From assembly GCF_034661235.1 (NCBI RefSeq), contig NZ_CP141059.1, positions 4,215,501 to 4,279,500 on the forward strand: a DNA stretch of 64,000 nt, written 5' to 3'. Source of the stretch: Nocardioides bizhenqiangii (GTDB lineage: Bacteria > Actinomycetota > Actinomycetes > Propionibacteriales > Nocardioidaceae). Position 1 is the first letter of the stretch. The number at the start of each line of letters is the position of its first letter. Both the position numbers and the translations under genes were made by a program. Below are positions 50,959 to 59,662 of this stretch, in pieces. Below the pieces are notes generated by a model. It was not told the origin of the DNA. It made no database searches and worked only from the letters and a program-made list of their open reading frames with translations.

Positions 50959-51686
50959 GTCAGGTACCGGAAGGCCTTCCGCTCCAGCCCGCGGAACCGG
51001 AGCCGCGCACCCAGCCAGTTCACGACCTTCATCGGCGTGCCTGCGTCGTCCAGCACCTCGGCCAGCACCTGCTCCGGCAGGTCCTCGGCGATCCACGGCA
51101 CGACGTAGAGCAGGAAACCGAGGCTGTCCTTGGACTTGAAGTGCTCGGCCTCGATCCGTTCCCAGTCCTCGGCGGTCATGTGCCGCTGGAGGATCACCAT
51201 CGCCTCGGACTCCTCGTGCCGGAGGTGCGCGCCGAGGACCTCCTTGGCCTCGGCGAGGCGCACCGCGAGCGCTGCCCGCAGCTCCTCACGGGACCGCCCG
51301 TCGGCTCCGCCGCCAGGTGTGGCGAGCTCGGCGAACGCCGCGCCCGAGCAATCGAGCAACGGGTCGATCTTCTCGTGCTCGGCCTCCATGTCGAGCAGCG
51401 TCTGCCGCTCGGCGGGGTGCGCGCGGTCCAGCAGGAACGGCCAGATGCCGGCGTCCTCACCGCTGTGGTGGTGGTGCAGGATCTCGCTGAACCTCCCCCA
51501 CCGCTCCGCCAGCGCCACCCAGGTGGCCTGGTCGTCGATCGGGGTCCGGGGAACGGCGGTGCCGAACCGGTCGAGGTCGCGGCGGAAGGCGTGGTGCATC
51601 AGGTACATCACGTTCATGTCCACCGGGCCGCCGGGTGCAGCAGCCTGGCCGGGGAGCATCAGCTGCTCGGGATAGGTCGTGGTCAT
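50955..51686 (-). CDS. Hemerythrin-like domain protein
   Basis: The ~243-aa helical protein has His/Glu placed as di-iron ligands: MHHAFRRDLDRFG (about 29-41), ILHHHHSGEDAGIW (68-81), EAEHEKIDPLLD and HLRHEESEAM, matching the HHE four-helix bundle. Such proteins bind oxygen, NO or iron. It starts at ATG 51686 after AGAGAGAAG. The MMPL gene ends 14 bp upstream, so the pair forms an operon. A role in redox or NO sensing alongside export is possible but not shown. Confidence 0.83.
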   Translation of the reverse strand: MTTTYPEQLMLPGQAAAPGGPVDMNVMYLMHHAFRRDLDRFGTAVPRTPIDDQATWVALAERWGRFSEILHHHHSGEDAGIWPFLLDRAHPAERQTLLDMEAEHEKIDPLLDCSGAAFAELATPGGGADGRSREELRAALAVRLAEAKEVLGAHLRHEESEAMVILQRHMTAEDWERIEAEHFKSKDSLGFLLYVVPWIAEDLPEQVLAEVLDDAGTPMKVVNWLGARLRFRGLERKAFRYLT

Positions 51687-51700
51687 CTCACTTCTCTCTT

Positions 51701-53800
51701 TCAGGGGATAGGGGTGGGTGTGGCGTCGAGCTCTTCGAGGCGCGACTGACCGGGCATCCACCAGTTCCACTGCCCGAGCAGGGTCATGGTGGCGGGGACG
51801 AGGACCATCCGGACGACGGTGGCGTCCAGGGCGACGGCGGCGGCGAGGCCGACGCCGAGCATCTTCACGACGACCGCGGACTCGGTGGCGAAGCCGAGGA
51901 AGACGGCGACCATGATCGCCGCGGCCATCGAGATCACCCGTCCCGTGGATGCCAGGCCGCGGACGACCGATCCCCTGGCGTCACCGGTGTCGAGCCAGTC
52001 GTCGCGGACGGCCGAGAGCAGGAAGACCTCGTAGTCCATCGACAGGCCGAAGAGCACCGCGAACATCAGGATCGGCACCCAGCTGGAGACCGGGATCGCG
52101 TGGTCGACACCGAGCAGACCGGAGCCCCAGCCGTGCTGGAAGACGAGCGTCACGACGCCGTACGCCGCTGCGATCGAGAGCAGGTTCATCGCGGCCGCCT
52201 TGAGCGGCACCACGACGGACCGGAACAAGACCATGAGCAACAGCACCGAGACCAGGACCACGAACCCGACCACCAACCACAGCCGCTCCTGCAGCAGCTC
52301 GGAGATGTCGCCGAGGATCGGCGTGTAGCCGGTGGCCTCGACGCCGTCGGGGAGCACGTCGGCACGCAGGTCCCCGAGGAAGGCAGTGGTCTCCTCGTCG
52401 ATCGGCGACGTGGTCGGCTCGATGTCCCAGACCGCGAGCCGGCCGTCGGGCGAGGTGACGACCGGCGTGGAGTGGGCCACCTCGTCGAGACCCGCGACCT
52501 TGGAGTGCAGCGTCTCCACCTCGCGGCGGTCGAGCTGGTCGAGGTCGGCGACCAACGTGATCGGGCCGTTCGCACCGGCGCCGTACTCGTCGGTGACGAG
52601 GTCGTACGCCGCCCGCGTGGTGCTGCCCTGCGGATCGGTCCCGCCGTCCTGCGGCCAGGTCCGCATCCCCAGCGCCGGGGCACCGAGCGCGAGCAGCACG
52701 GTCAGCGCCACCAATGCCCATGCGACCGGCTTTCTCGCAACGGTCCGGACCCAGCGCGCGGTCCACCCGTCGCTGGGGTCGAGACGCCTCGGCTTGATGG
52801 ACGCCTCGTGCCGGGCTTTCCTCTCGTTCCGCGGCATGAGCCGCCGCCCAGCCAGCGCGCACAGGGCGGGGACGAGCGTCAGTGCGGCCGCCATCACGCA
52901 GATCACCGTGATCGCGGTGGCGAAGCCGAAGGCGTCGTACGTCGGCAGGCCCGCGAGTCGCAGTCCCATGAGGGAGACGAGCACGGTGAGCCCCGCGCCG
53001 AGGACCGCTCGTCCCGCGGTGGCCGTGGCCCGGGCGGCGGCGTCGACCGGGTGGTCCCCCGCCCGGAGCCGCTCGACGTGCCGGGTCACGATGAGCAGCG
53101 CGTAGTCGATGCCGACCCCGAGGCCGACCATCGTCGCGATCGTCGGCGCCGACGTGGAGACGTCCATCAGCCCGGCGAGCAGCATCACGCCGGACGAGCC
53201 GGCGACGAGTCCGCCGACGGCAACGGCGATCGGGAGCCCGGCGGCAACGACCGACCCGAACGCGATCACCAGCAGCGCCAGCGCGACCAGGATGCCGATC
53301 AGCTCGCCGCGGCCCTCGATCTCGGTAGCGGTCCCGGGGAGCTCACCTCCCAGCTCGACCTGGTAGCCGGCGTCCTCGGCGGCAGTGGAGGCGTCCCACA
53401 GCGGGTCGACGATCCCGTAGATGTCGGGGTCGGTGGTGGGCACGTCGTAACGGACGTGGAACAACGCGGTGTCGCCGTCCTCGGAGAGACGCGACGTGAC
53501 GGTCGTGACGTGCTCGGTGCCCTCGAGATCGGCGACGACCTGCTCGACGACGCTCGACTCGAGCCGACTGCCGTCGTGGATGACGACCTGCGCGCTGGAG
53601 CCGCCGGCGTCAGGGAAGTGCTCCCTCAGCTGGTCGACGCCGTGCTGGGCGCGAGTGTCGGGGACGTTCCAGTTGTCACGCAGCTCGCCGCCGAACGAGG
53701 CAGCAAAACCGCCCATCGCGACGAGCACGAGAAGCCAGGCCGCGAACGTGCGCCAGGGGTGTCGCGCCGTCGCCAGACCTAGTCGGTGCAGCGGGTTCAT
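51701..53800 (-). CDS. MMPL family transporter
   Basis: The ~699-aa RND-type exporter has an N-terminal helix (WRTFAAWLLVLVAMGGFAAS) and two six-helix blocks, with the signatures GLGVGIDYALLIVTRHVERL (about 230-250) and FGLSMDYEVFLLSAVRDDWL (about 575-595), where Asp-Tyr pairs relay protons in MmpL3-like proteins. It is shorter than the MMPL protein at 15788-18832 and lacks heptad repeats. AAGGAG lies five bases before ATG 53800. It leads an operon with the hemerythrin gene. Substrate unknown; lipid export is the usual role. Confidence 0.88.
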   Translation of the reverse strand: MNPLHRLGLATARHPWRTFAAWLLVLVAMGGFAASFGGELRDNWNVPDTRAQHGVDQLREHFPDAGGSSAQVVIHDGSRLESSVVEQVVADLEGTEHVTTVTSRLSEDGDTALFHVRYDVPTTDPDIYGIVDPLWDASTAAEDAGYQVELGGELPGTATEIEGRGELIGILVALALLVIAFGSVVAAGLPIAVAVGGLVAGSSGVMLLAGLMDVSTSAPTIATMVGLGVGIDYALLIVTRHVERLRAGDHPVDAAARATATAGRAVLGAGLTVLVSLMGLRLAGLPTYDAFGFATAITVICVMAAALTLVPALCALAGRRLMPRNERKARHEASIKPRRLDPSDGWTARWVRTVARKPVAWALVALTVLLALGAPALGMRTWPQDGGTDPQGSTTRAAYDLVTDEYGAGANGPITLVADLDQLDRREVETLHSKVAGLDEVAHSTPVVTSPDGRLAVWDIEPTTSPIDEETTAFLGDLRADVLPDGVEATGYTPILGDISELLQERLWLVVGFVVLVSVLLLMVLFRSVVVPLKAAAMNLLSIAAAYGVVTLVFQHGWGSGLLGVDHAIPVSSWVPILMFAVLFGLSMDYEVFLLSAVRDDWLDTGDARGSVVRGLASTGRVISMAAAIMVAVFLGFATESAVVVKMLGVGLAAAVALDATVVRMVLVPATMTLLGQWNWWMPGQSRLEELDATPTPIP

Positions 53801-53870
53801 CGGGTTCTCCTTGATCGGTGGATCGTGAGAACCACCATCGAGGAGCACCCTTGGGCGGGGCTTGTGCCCG

Positions 53871-53890
53871 ACTTGAGCCGCCGGTCAAGT
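53871..53890. promoter_or_regulatory. Inverted repeat upstream of the MMPL-hemerythrin operon
   Basis: ACTTGA-N8-TCAAGT lies about 70 bases before the MMPL start. On the minus strand it includes TTGACC, usable as a -35. The layout, a dyad overlapping a promoter, fits a regulator site such as a MerR- or TetR-type operator. The regulator is not in view. Confidence 0.4.
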
Positions 53891-53950
53891 GGAGCTTGGG
53901 GTTGTCCTGTCGCTGGGAAAGCGCCCGCGCAGTCAGGAAAACCTGAGTCG

Positions 53951-54289
53951 TCAGTTGTCGGTCGCCGGGTTGTCGACGAACCCCGCCGGCGTGCCCGGAC
54001 CCTTGTCGGCACCGGAACTGGCGGTCGAACCGGTCGACGTGCCGTTGCCCGAGCCGACCTTGTCCGTCACCCGGTGGGCCGCGTGCGAGGCGGTCTCCGC
54101 GATCCTGTGCTGGACCTCGGGCGCCTTCTGCGCTGCGAAGTCCTGAGCGTGGGTGACCGTCTCCTGGACCTTCGGGTTGTTCCAGACGCCCTGCGCACCT
54201 GACTTGATCTGCTCGAAGCGCTGGCGACCGGCACGGGCGCCCAGCACATAGCCGAGGCCGAATCCGGCCACGAATGTCATCTTGCTCAT
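53951..54289 (-). CDS. YtxH-like small membrane protein
   Basis: The ~112-aa protein starts MSKMTFVAGFGLGYVLGARAG, a glycine-zipper membrane anchor typical of YtxH/YtxC-like stress proteins. A helical region rich in Gln, Ala and His follows (QDFAAQKAPEVQHRIAETASHAAHRV), then a Gly/Ser/Thr tail. GGAGGGG is about six bases before ATG 54289, an excellent ribosome site. It probably has a general envelope-stress role. It diverges from the lipoprotein gene at 54417. Confidence 0.78.
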   Translation of the reverse strand: MSKMTFVAGFGLGYVLGARAGRQRFEQIKSGAQGVWNNPKVQETVTHAQDFAAQKAPEVQHRIAETASHAAHRVTDKVGSGNGTSTGSTASSGADKGPGTPAGFVDNPATDN

Positions 54290-54416
54290 CGAAACCCCTC
54301 CTTGGTCACTCCTACCGGTGCCCGGAGCGGCGTGCCGCAAACAGGGTCCGCACCCATCAGTCGTCGCGCGGCGCGTCGTCCTGAGCATCGGCGCACGGCG
54401 GTGGAACCTGGGCGTG

Positions 54417-54830
54417 ATGACTACGCGAGGAGCCCGGCGACCGGTGATCGGCGCGATGGTCGTCGCCGGCGTCGTGCTGTCCGGATGTGCAGCCCAGTCC
54501 GGCGACCCAGCCGCCGATCGCGCCCGCCACTTCTACGCCGCGCTCGCCGCCGACGACGCCGCTACCGCCTGTGCCGATCTCGCTTCCGAGGCGAGGAAGG
54601 CCCTGGCGCAACAGGAGGGCAAGCCGTGCGAGGAGGTCATCCTCGACCAGGACCTGCCGGAGACCGTCGAGACCGGGAAGGCCGAGGTCTACGGGTCCAT
54701 GGCCCAGGTCGCCTACGCGGACGAGACCGCGTTCCTCTCCCGGTACGGCGACGAGTGGCTCCTGACGGCCGTCGGCTGTCCGCCCGCGTCCGGCGACACG
54801 CCCCACGACTGCGCGATCGAGGTGGGTTGA
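54417..54830 (+). CDS. Putative lipoprotein
   Basis: The ~137-aa precursor has a lipobox VLSGCAAQ (C28 or thereabouts) after a short basic-hydrophobic signal. The mature part (ARHFYAALAADDAATACADLASEARKALAQQEGKPCEEVI) has two Cys that may pair and resembles small actinobacterial secreted proteins of unknown function. ATG 54417 is chosen because it opens the signal peptide. The 27-aa membrane microprotein begins 2 bp after its stop. Confidence 0.72.
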   Translation: MTTRGARRPVIGAMVVAGVVLSGCAAQSGDPAADRARHFYAALAADDAATACADLASEARKALAQQEGKPCEEVILDQDLPETVETGKAEVYGSMAQVAYADETAFLSRYGDEWLLTAVGCPPASGDTPHDCAIEVG

Positions 54831-54831
54831 G

Positions 54832-54915
54832 GTGCGGGTGATGTTCATCGGGTACCTGGCCGTGATCGTCCTCGGTCTGGCGTACTTCCTCGCCGTCGGC
54901 CTCGGGCGGTGGTGA
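54832..54915 (+). CDS. 27-aa membrane microprotein
   Basis: GTG CGG GTG ATG then FIGYLAVIVLGLAYFLAVGLGRW and TGA: almost the entire product is one membrane helix with a Trp at the end. The start could be GTG 54832, GTG 54838 or ATG 54841. It sits between the lipoprotein stop and the start of the next gene, with overlapping or adjacent codons on both sides, consistent with coupled translation in a small operon. Confidence 0.55.
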   Translation: MRVMFIGYLAVIVLGLAYFLAVGLGRW

Positions 54916-54920
54916 CGGGC

Positions 54921-55596
54921 ATGCGCAGGGCGATCCGCGACAACTCGCTCGGACTGTTCTTCGGGCTGATCTTCCTGGCCAGCCTCGTGGGGCACGCCGT
55001 CGCCGGCTGGCAGGCCTTCAACGCCGAGCAGGCGGCCGACGGGCTCGGCACGCTCTCGCTGGGCAGGTACCTCGTCTCGTCGGACTTCGCCGTCGACGTC
55101 ACCGAGAACTGGCAGAGCGAGTACCTCCAGTTCCTCCTGTTCATCACGGCGACGATCTGGCTCCTCCAGCGCGGTTCACCCGAGTCCAAGGGAGCTGAAG
55201 AAGGCGGGTCTGGAGTCGGACAAGGACCAGAAGGTCGGGGCGTACGCCGACGACCGTTCCCCGAGCTGGGCCGCGGTCGGCGGCCTGCGGACCACGCTGT
55301 TCTCGTGGTCGCTGACGCTGGTGATGGCGGCGGTCTTCCTGTTCTCGTGGCTCGCACAGTCGATCGCCGGGCGGGTCGCGTTCAACGAGACCAGGCTGGG
55401 TCGGCTCCAGGACCCGTTGACGTGGACGCAGTACGTCACGAGCGCCGACTTCTGGTCGCGCTCCCTGCAGAACTGGCAGTCGGAGTTCCTCGCGGTCGGG
55501 TCGATGGCCGTCCTGGCGATCTACCTGCGTCAGCGAGGCTCACCGGAGAGCAAGCCGGTCGGCGAGGCCAACGACGCCACCGGCATCGAGGGCTGA
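54921..55596 (+). pseudogene. Internally duplicated membrane protein (DUF6766-like) with a frameshift
   Basis: The N-terminal half (RDNSLGLFFGLIFLASLVGH... ENWQSEYLQFLLFITATIWLLQRGSPESK) is intact to base 55190. An extra G at 55191 (AAG-G-GAG) then breaks the frame. In the other frame the protein continues ELKKAGLESDKDQKVGAYAD, then a second copy of the same unit (LQNWQSEFLAVGSMAVLAIYLRQRGSPESK) to the TGA at 55596. Restored length is about 225 aa, four membrane helices. The family is of unknown function. It is either a young pseudogene or a sequence error. Confidence 0.75.
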
Positions 55597-55597
55597 G

Positions 55598-56473
55598 TCA
55601 GCCGGCGACCTCGTCGAGCAGGGCAGGAACCTCGGGGGCCAGCTCCCGGGCGAGGAAGCCCAGCGAGCCCCGGCGCGCGGCAGCTCGTTCGCCCGCGGTC
55701 GCGTGCAACCACGCGCCCCAGACGGCGGCCTGGTCGGGATCGGCTCCGCGAGCGAGCAGCCCCGCGACGAGGCCGGCCTGGACGTCGCCGGACCCCGCCG
55801 TCGCCAGGCCGGGTCCGCCTCCGGTCACCTCGTAGGTCGGTCCGCCGGCGACACCGACGAGCTTGGTCTCGCCTCCCAGCAGGACCACGGCTCCGGATGC
55901 GGAGACCTGCTCCGCGACCGCGCGTCCGGGTTCGCCTGCGACCTCGGCAGCGTCGCGGTGCAACACGTGCGCCAGCTCGTTGGGGTTCATGGTCAGGATG
56001 CTCGGACCTTGCACGTCGCCGAGCTCGGGATGGCCGGCGACGTACGCGCTCGCCAGGGCGTCCAGCACCACCGGACCGCGCAGGTCGGGGAAGGCAGCGC
56101 CGAGCAGGGCATCGGAAGCAGCGGGATCGACGAATCCGCAGCCGATCAAGGTCGCGTCGACGTCCTCGGCGAGGGCGGCGATCCTCGGCCCGTTCTCGGC
56201 GGCGAGGTCGCCGTCCGCCGTCTCCTCCAAGGCGTAGACCCGTGCCTCGGGGACCAGCGCGGCGAGCCGGGAGGCCGCCGAGGACGCCGTCGCGATCCGG
56301 ACCTTGCCGCACCCGACGCGCAGCGCCGCCTCCGCCGCCAACCGCACCGCACCCGGCGTACCGGCGCTGCCGCCGACGACGAGCACGACACCGCGCCCGT
56401 GCTTGTCCGAGGCCGGTGCCGGCAGCGGCCACCCGTGGAGCGTCGCGGGCGTGACGTGGACCTGCGCGGTCAC
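55598..56473 (-). CDS. nnrD: ADP-dependent (S)-NAD(P)H-hydrate dehydratase
   Basis: NnrD repairs hydrated NADH and NADPH using ADP. The 291-aa product is the YjeF C-terminal (ribokinase-like) domain alone: VVLVVGGSAGTPGAVRLAAEAALRVGCGKVRIAT (29-62), ILTMNPNELAHVL and the catalytic GGGPGLATAGSGDVQAGLVAGLLARG, with the GSGD Asp. The NnrE epimerase domain is not attached and is not in the window. Its start overlaps the phosphatase stop by four bases (ATGA). Its stop faces the membrane-protein stop in TGA-G-TCA. Confidence 0.9.
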   Translation of the reverse strand: MTAQVHVTPATLHGWPLPAPASDKHGRGVVLVVGGSAGTPGAVRLAAEAALRVGCGKVRIATASSAASRLAALVPEARVYALEETADGDLAAENGPRIAALAEDVDATLIGCGFVDPAASDALLGAAFPDLRGPVVLDALASAYVAGHPELGDVQGPSILTMNPNELAHVLHRDAAEVAGEPGRAVAEQVSASGAVVLLGGETKLVGVAGGPTYEVTGGGPGLATAGSGDVQAGLVAGLLARGADPDQAAVWGAWLHATAGERAAARRGSLGFLARELAPEVPALLDEVAG

Positions 56474-57234
56474 CCCGCCTCCTCACCGTGGTCCCCCACC
56501 GACGGCTCGCGGGTGGCGTCGGCCATGCTCCGGCGCACCACCGAGTCGTCGGCGAAGCCGGCCAGCGCGAGGCCGCCGTCGCGACGTTCGAACGTCGTGA
56601 CGGACGCGTTGCCGATGGTCGCCTCCCGGTCCAGCTCGAGCAGCCGCTGCTCACTGATCCCCTCGAGCACGTAGCGGAAGCTCATGATCACCGCCTGGTG
56701 GGAGAACATCCAGATCCGAGCGTCGCCGAAGCCCGATCGCAGGTCGCCGAGGAGCGACCGCACCCGGAGCACCACCTCGGCCCACCCCTCGCCCTGGGGC
56801 GGGCGGTAGTAGAACTTGCCCAGCCGGTCGCGGCGCTCGGCCTCCTCGGAGAACCGCTCGCGCACCCCGCGGCTGGTCAACCCGTCGAAGAGCCCGAGGT
56901 CGCGTTCGCGGAGCCGCTCGTCGACGACGATGTCGATCCCGGTGTCACCGACCGTGCACTCCGCGGTGCGGAGGGCTCTCCGGTAGGGCGAGCTGAGCAC
57001 GATCGTCGGGCGCTCGTCGGCGGCCAGCGACTCGAACCACTGGGCCAGCGCCTCGGCCTGCTGGAGCCCGTTGTCGGACAGGTCCACGTCGGCGTCGCGT
57101 ACGTCGAGCTCGATGTCGTCGCGGTCGGCATCCTGGGCACGCGCGGCCGCCAGGTTGCCCTCGCTCTCGCCGTGCCGGACCAGCGTCAGCGACGCCGGCA
57201 CCTCGGCGAACAGGGGCAGCCGCTTCGTCGTCAT
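56470..57234 (-). CDS. Histidine phosphatase family protein
   Basis: The ~254-aa enzyme has the phosphoglycerate mutase-like motif LTLVRHGESEGN (17-28; H21 is the nucleophile), SSPYRRALRTAECTV (Arg clamp), RLRERDLGLFDGL (acid) and the second His in MFSHQAVIMSF. Substrate unknown; mutases and broad-specificity phosphatases share these motifs. ATG 57234 opens the conserved domain. The nnrD gene follows with overlapping codons, so the two are cotranscribed. Confidence 0.85.
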   Translation of the reverse strand: MTTKRLPLFAEVPASLTLVRHGESEGNLAAARAQDADRDDIELDVRDADVDLSDNGLQQAEALAQWFESLAADERPTIVLSSPYRRALRTAECTVGDTGIDIVVDERLRERDLGLFDGLTSRGVRERFSEEAERRDRLGKFYYRPPQGEGWAEVVLRVRSLLGDLRSGFGDARIWMFSHQAVIMSFRYVLEGISEQRLLELDREATIGNASVTTFERRDGGLALAGFADDSVVRRSMADATREPSVGDHGEEAG

Positions 57235-57344
57235 GTCAGAACTGCCATTACCCGCGCCCGGGCCCGTCCATCCCGACGATCCCGGGGCAACAGGTATGGC
57301 CGCTCGCCGGCCGGGCAATACCAGGCCAACCCAGGAGGTCTGCC

Positions 57345-57431
57345 ATGAAGTTCGTCCTGCTCGTCATCCTGCTTCTCGTCGCGCTGTTCCTGCTCTTCAA
57401 GTTCGTGCTGCCCGCGATGCGCAACCGCTGA
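57345..57431 (+). CDS. 28-aa membrane microprotein
   Basis: MKFVLLVILLLVALFLLFKF then VLPAMRNR: one membrane helix with a basic end inside. CCAGGAGG is about seven bases before ATG 57345, a strong ribosome site, so it is likely a real gene. Function unknown. It is divergent from the histidine phosphatase gene. Confidence 0.7.
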   Translation: MKFVLLVILLLVALFLLFKFVLPAMRNR

Positions 57432-57440
57432 CGCGCCCCG

Positions 57441-57474
57441 GACCACGCCCGGACCGTTCCGTCCCGGCGTGGTC
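57441..57474. terminator. Bidirectional terminator between the microprotein and araA
   Basis: GACCACGCC (57441-57449) pairs with GGCGTGGTC (57466-57474), and an inner GGAC/GTCC pair extends the hairpin. The right arm overlaps the araA stop codon. It can end both the arabinose operon and the microprotein transcript. Confidence 0.65.
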
Positions 57475-58975
57475 AGATCCGCTCGGCCAGCCGGTGGTAG
57501 GCAGCGCTCCAGCGGAGCTCGCGCTGGAAGGATCGGGGCGAGGTGTCCGCATCGATGATCGCGATCTCGGTCGCGGTCATCTCGGCGAAGTCGGCGAGCA
57601 CGTCGACGCCGATCGCCTTGGAGAGCACGGTGTGGTGCGGGGCGCCCGCCATCAACCAGGCCTCGGCCGAGGTGGCCAGTGACGGACGCGGTTCCCAGAC
57701 CGCGCACGCGACGGGCAGGCGGGGGAGGTCCTCGTCGGGCTCGACGACGTCGATCTCGTTGACCGTGAGTCGGAACCTGTCGCCGAGGTCGGACAGGCCG
57801 GCGACCACCGCCGGGCCGGGGTCTGCGGTGAACCGCAACCGGACCGGGTCCTCGCGTCCGCCGATCGACAGCGGATGGATCTCGAGGGACGCCCGTTGCG
57901 TGGTGATGGTCGGGCACACCTCGAGCATGTGGGCGCCGAGGATCTTCTCCTCGCCGGGGACCAGGTGGTAGGTGTAGTCCTCCATGAACGACGTGCCGCC
58001 GGGGAGTCCTCGCGCCATGACCTTCATGCCGCGCAGCAGCACCGAGGTCTTCCAGTCGCCCTCGCCGCCGAACCCGTAACCGTCGGCCATCAGCCGCTGC
58101 ACGGCCAGGCCGGGCAGCTGGCGGAGGCCGCCGAGGTCCTCGAAGTTGGTCGTGAACGCGCCGAAGCCGCCGTCCTCGAGGAAGGTGCGCAGGCCCGCCT
58201 CGATCCTCGCTCCGTAGCGGAGCGCGTCGTGCCGCTCCCCGCCGGGATGGAGCTCGGGCGCGATCCGGTAGAGGTCGGCGTACTCCTCGACCAGCTTGTC
58301 GATCTCCTCGTCACCGACGGCGTCGACGACGGTGACGAGGTCGTTGACGCCGTAGGTGTTGACCGACACCCCGAAGCGGAGCTGGGCTTCGACCTTGTCG
58401 CCCTCGGTGACGGCGACGTCGCGCATGTTGTCGCCGAAGCGTGCCAGTCGCAGGTCGCGCAGCTCGGCGCGGCCGAGCGCGGCGCGCGTCCAGTCGGCGA
58501 CCCGGCGCTGGACCGCGGGGTTGTCGACGTGTCCCGCGACCGTCTTCCGCGGGACACCGAGCCGGGACTGGATGTAGCCGAACTCCCGGTCGCCGTGGGC
58601 GGCCTGGTTGAGGTTCATGAAGTCCATGTCGATGGTCGACCACGGCAGCTCCATGCCGGCCTGGGTGTGCAGGTGGAGCAGCGGCTTCTGCAGCGCGTCG
58701 AGACCGGCGATCCACATCTTTGCCGGCGAGAAGGTGTGCATCCACGCGATCACCCCGACGCAGTCCGGCGCGCTGTTGGCCTCGAGGATCTGCCGGTGGA
58801 TCGCGCCGGCGTCGAGCAGCACCGGCTTCCAGACGACCTCGACGGGTACGTCGGCAGCGGTGCCGAGCCGGCGGGCGATGTCCTGCGACTGCTGCGCGAC
58901 CTGGGCCAACGTCTCCGGACCGTAGAGGGACTGGCTCCCGGTCAGGAACCAGACCTCGGGGTTGTTGACAGACAT
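57473..58975 (-). CDS. araA: L-arabinose isomerase
   Basis: AraA converts L-arabinose to L-ribulose, the first step of arabinose catabolism. The 500-aa product has [32 protein letters not shown] at the N-terminus and the catalytic/metal region [48 protein letters not shown] (Glu and His ligands of Mn2+). Length matches E. coli AraA (500). GAGAGGAA lies about five bases before ATG 58975. It follows araD after 9 bp; last gene of the operon. Confidence 0.96.
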   Translation of the reverse strand: MSVNNPEVWFLTGSQSLYGPETLAQVAQQSQDIARRLGTAADVPVEVVWKPVLLDAGAIHRQILEANSAPDCVGVIAWMHTFSPAKMWIAGLDALQKPLLHLHTQAGMELPWSTIDMDFMNLNQAAHGDREFGYIQSRLGVPRKTVAGHVDNPAVQRRVADWTRAALGRAELRDLRLARFGDNMRDVAVTEGDKVEAQLRFGVSVNTYGVNDLVTVVDAVGDEEIDKLVEEYADLYRIAPELHPGGERHDALRYGARIEAGLRTFLEDGGFGAFTTNFEDLGGLRQLPGLAVQRLMADGYGFGGEGDWKTSVLLRGMKVMARGLPGGTSFMEDYTYHLVPGEEKILGAHMLEVCPTITTQRASLEIHPLSIGGREDPVRLRFTADPGPAVVAGLSDLGDRFRLTVNEIDVVEPDEDLPRLPVACAVWEPRPSLATSAEAWLMAGAPHHTVLSKAIGVDVLADFAEMTATEIAIIDADTSPRSFQRELRWSAAYHRLAERI

Positions 58976-58984
58976 GTGTTCCTC

Positions 58985-59662
58985 TCAGCGTTGGCCGTAG
59001 ACGTTCTGGTAGCGGTCGTAGAGGGCGTCGACGTGCTGCTGCTCGATGAGGACCGGCTCCCCGAGCTGGCGGGTCAGGTGCACCTGGCGAGCGACCTCCT
59101 CGCACATCACGGCCGCCTTGACCGCGGCCTTGGCGTTCGGGCCGACGGCGAAGACCCCGTGGTTCTGCATGAGCACCGCCGGCGACCGGCTGTCGCGCAG
59201 GGTGTCGACGATGCCGCGGCCGATCGAGTCGTCGCCGATGATCGCGAACGGGCCGACGGGGATGTCGCCGCCGAACTCGTCCGCACACATCGTGGTGACG
59301 CACGGGATCGGCTCGCCGCGGGCCGCCCACGCGACGGCGTACGACGAGTGCGTGTGCACCACGCCGCCGACGTCGGGCAGGTGCCGGTAGACGTACGCCT
59401 GCGCCTCGGTGTCCGACGACGGCGCGTGCTCGCCCTCGACCACCCGGCCATGGAGGTCGCAGACCACCATGTTCTCGGGGGTGAGCGCGTCGTAGTCGAC
59501 GCCGCTGGGCTTGATCACCAACAGGTCGTGGCCGGGGACCCGCGCGGAGACGTTGCCGGCCGTCCACACGACGAGCTGGTAGCGGGTGAGCTGCTCGTGG
59601 AGGGCGCAGACCTCACGCCGCAGCGCGGCGATGGTCTCGCGCACGTCACTGACGACCGTCAT
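58985..59662 (-). CDS. araD: L-ribulose-5-phosphate 4-epimerase
   Basis: AraD turns L-ribulose-5-phosphate into D-xylulose-5-phosphate for the pentose-phosphate pathway. The ~225-aa class II aldolase-like enzyme has TAGNVSARVPGHDLLVIKPSG (about 40-60), HTHSSYAVAWAARG (zinc His pair, about 95-108) and LMQNHGVFAVG. Aspartate D76-like and downstream His residues are in place. ATG 59662 overlaps the araB stop (ATGA). Confidence 0.94.
   Translation of the reverse strand: MTVVSDVRETIAALRREVCALHEQLTRYQLVVWTAGNVSARVPGHDLLVIKPSGVDYDALTPENMVVCDLHGRVVEGEHAPSSDTEAQAYVYRHLPDVGGVVHTHSSYAVAWAARGEPIPCVTTMCADEFGGDIPVGPFAIIGDDSIGRGIVDTLRDSRSPAVLMQNHGVFAVGPNAKAAVKAAVMCEEVARQVHLTRQLGEPVLIEQQHVDALYDRYQNVYGQR

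Noticed and set aside
55185..55200. Programmed +1 frameshift in the duplicated membrane protein gene
   Set aside because: No slippery codon-stop arrangement or downstream structure is evident; a simple extra G explains it better.
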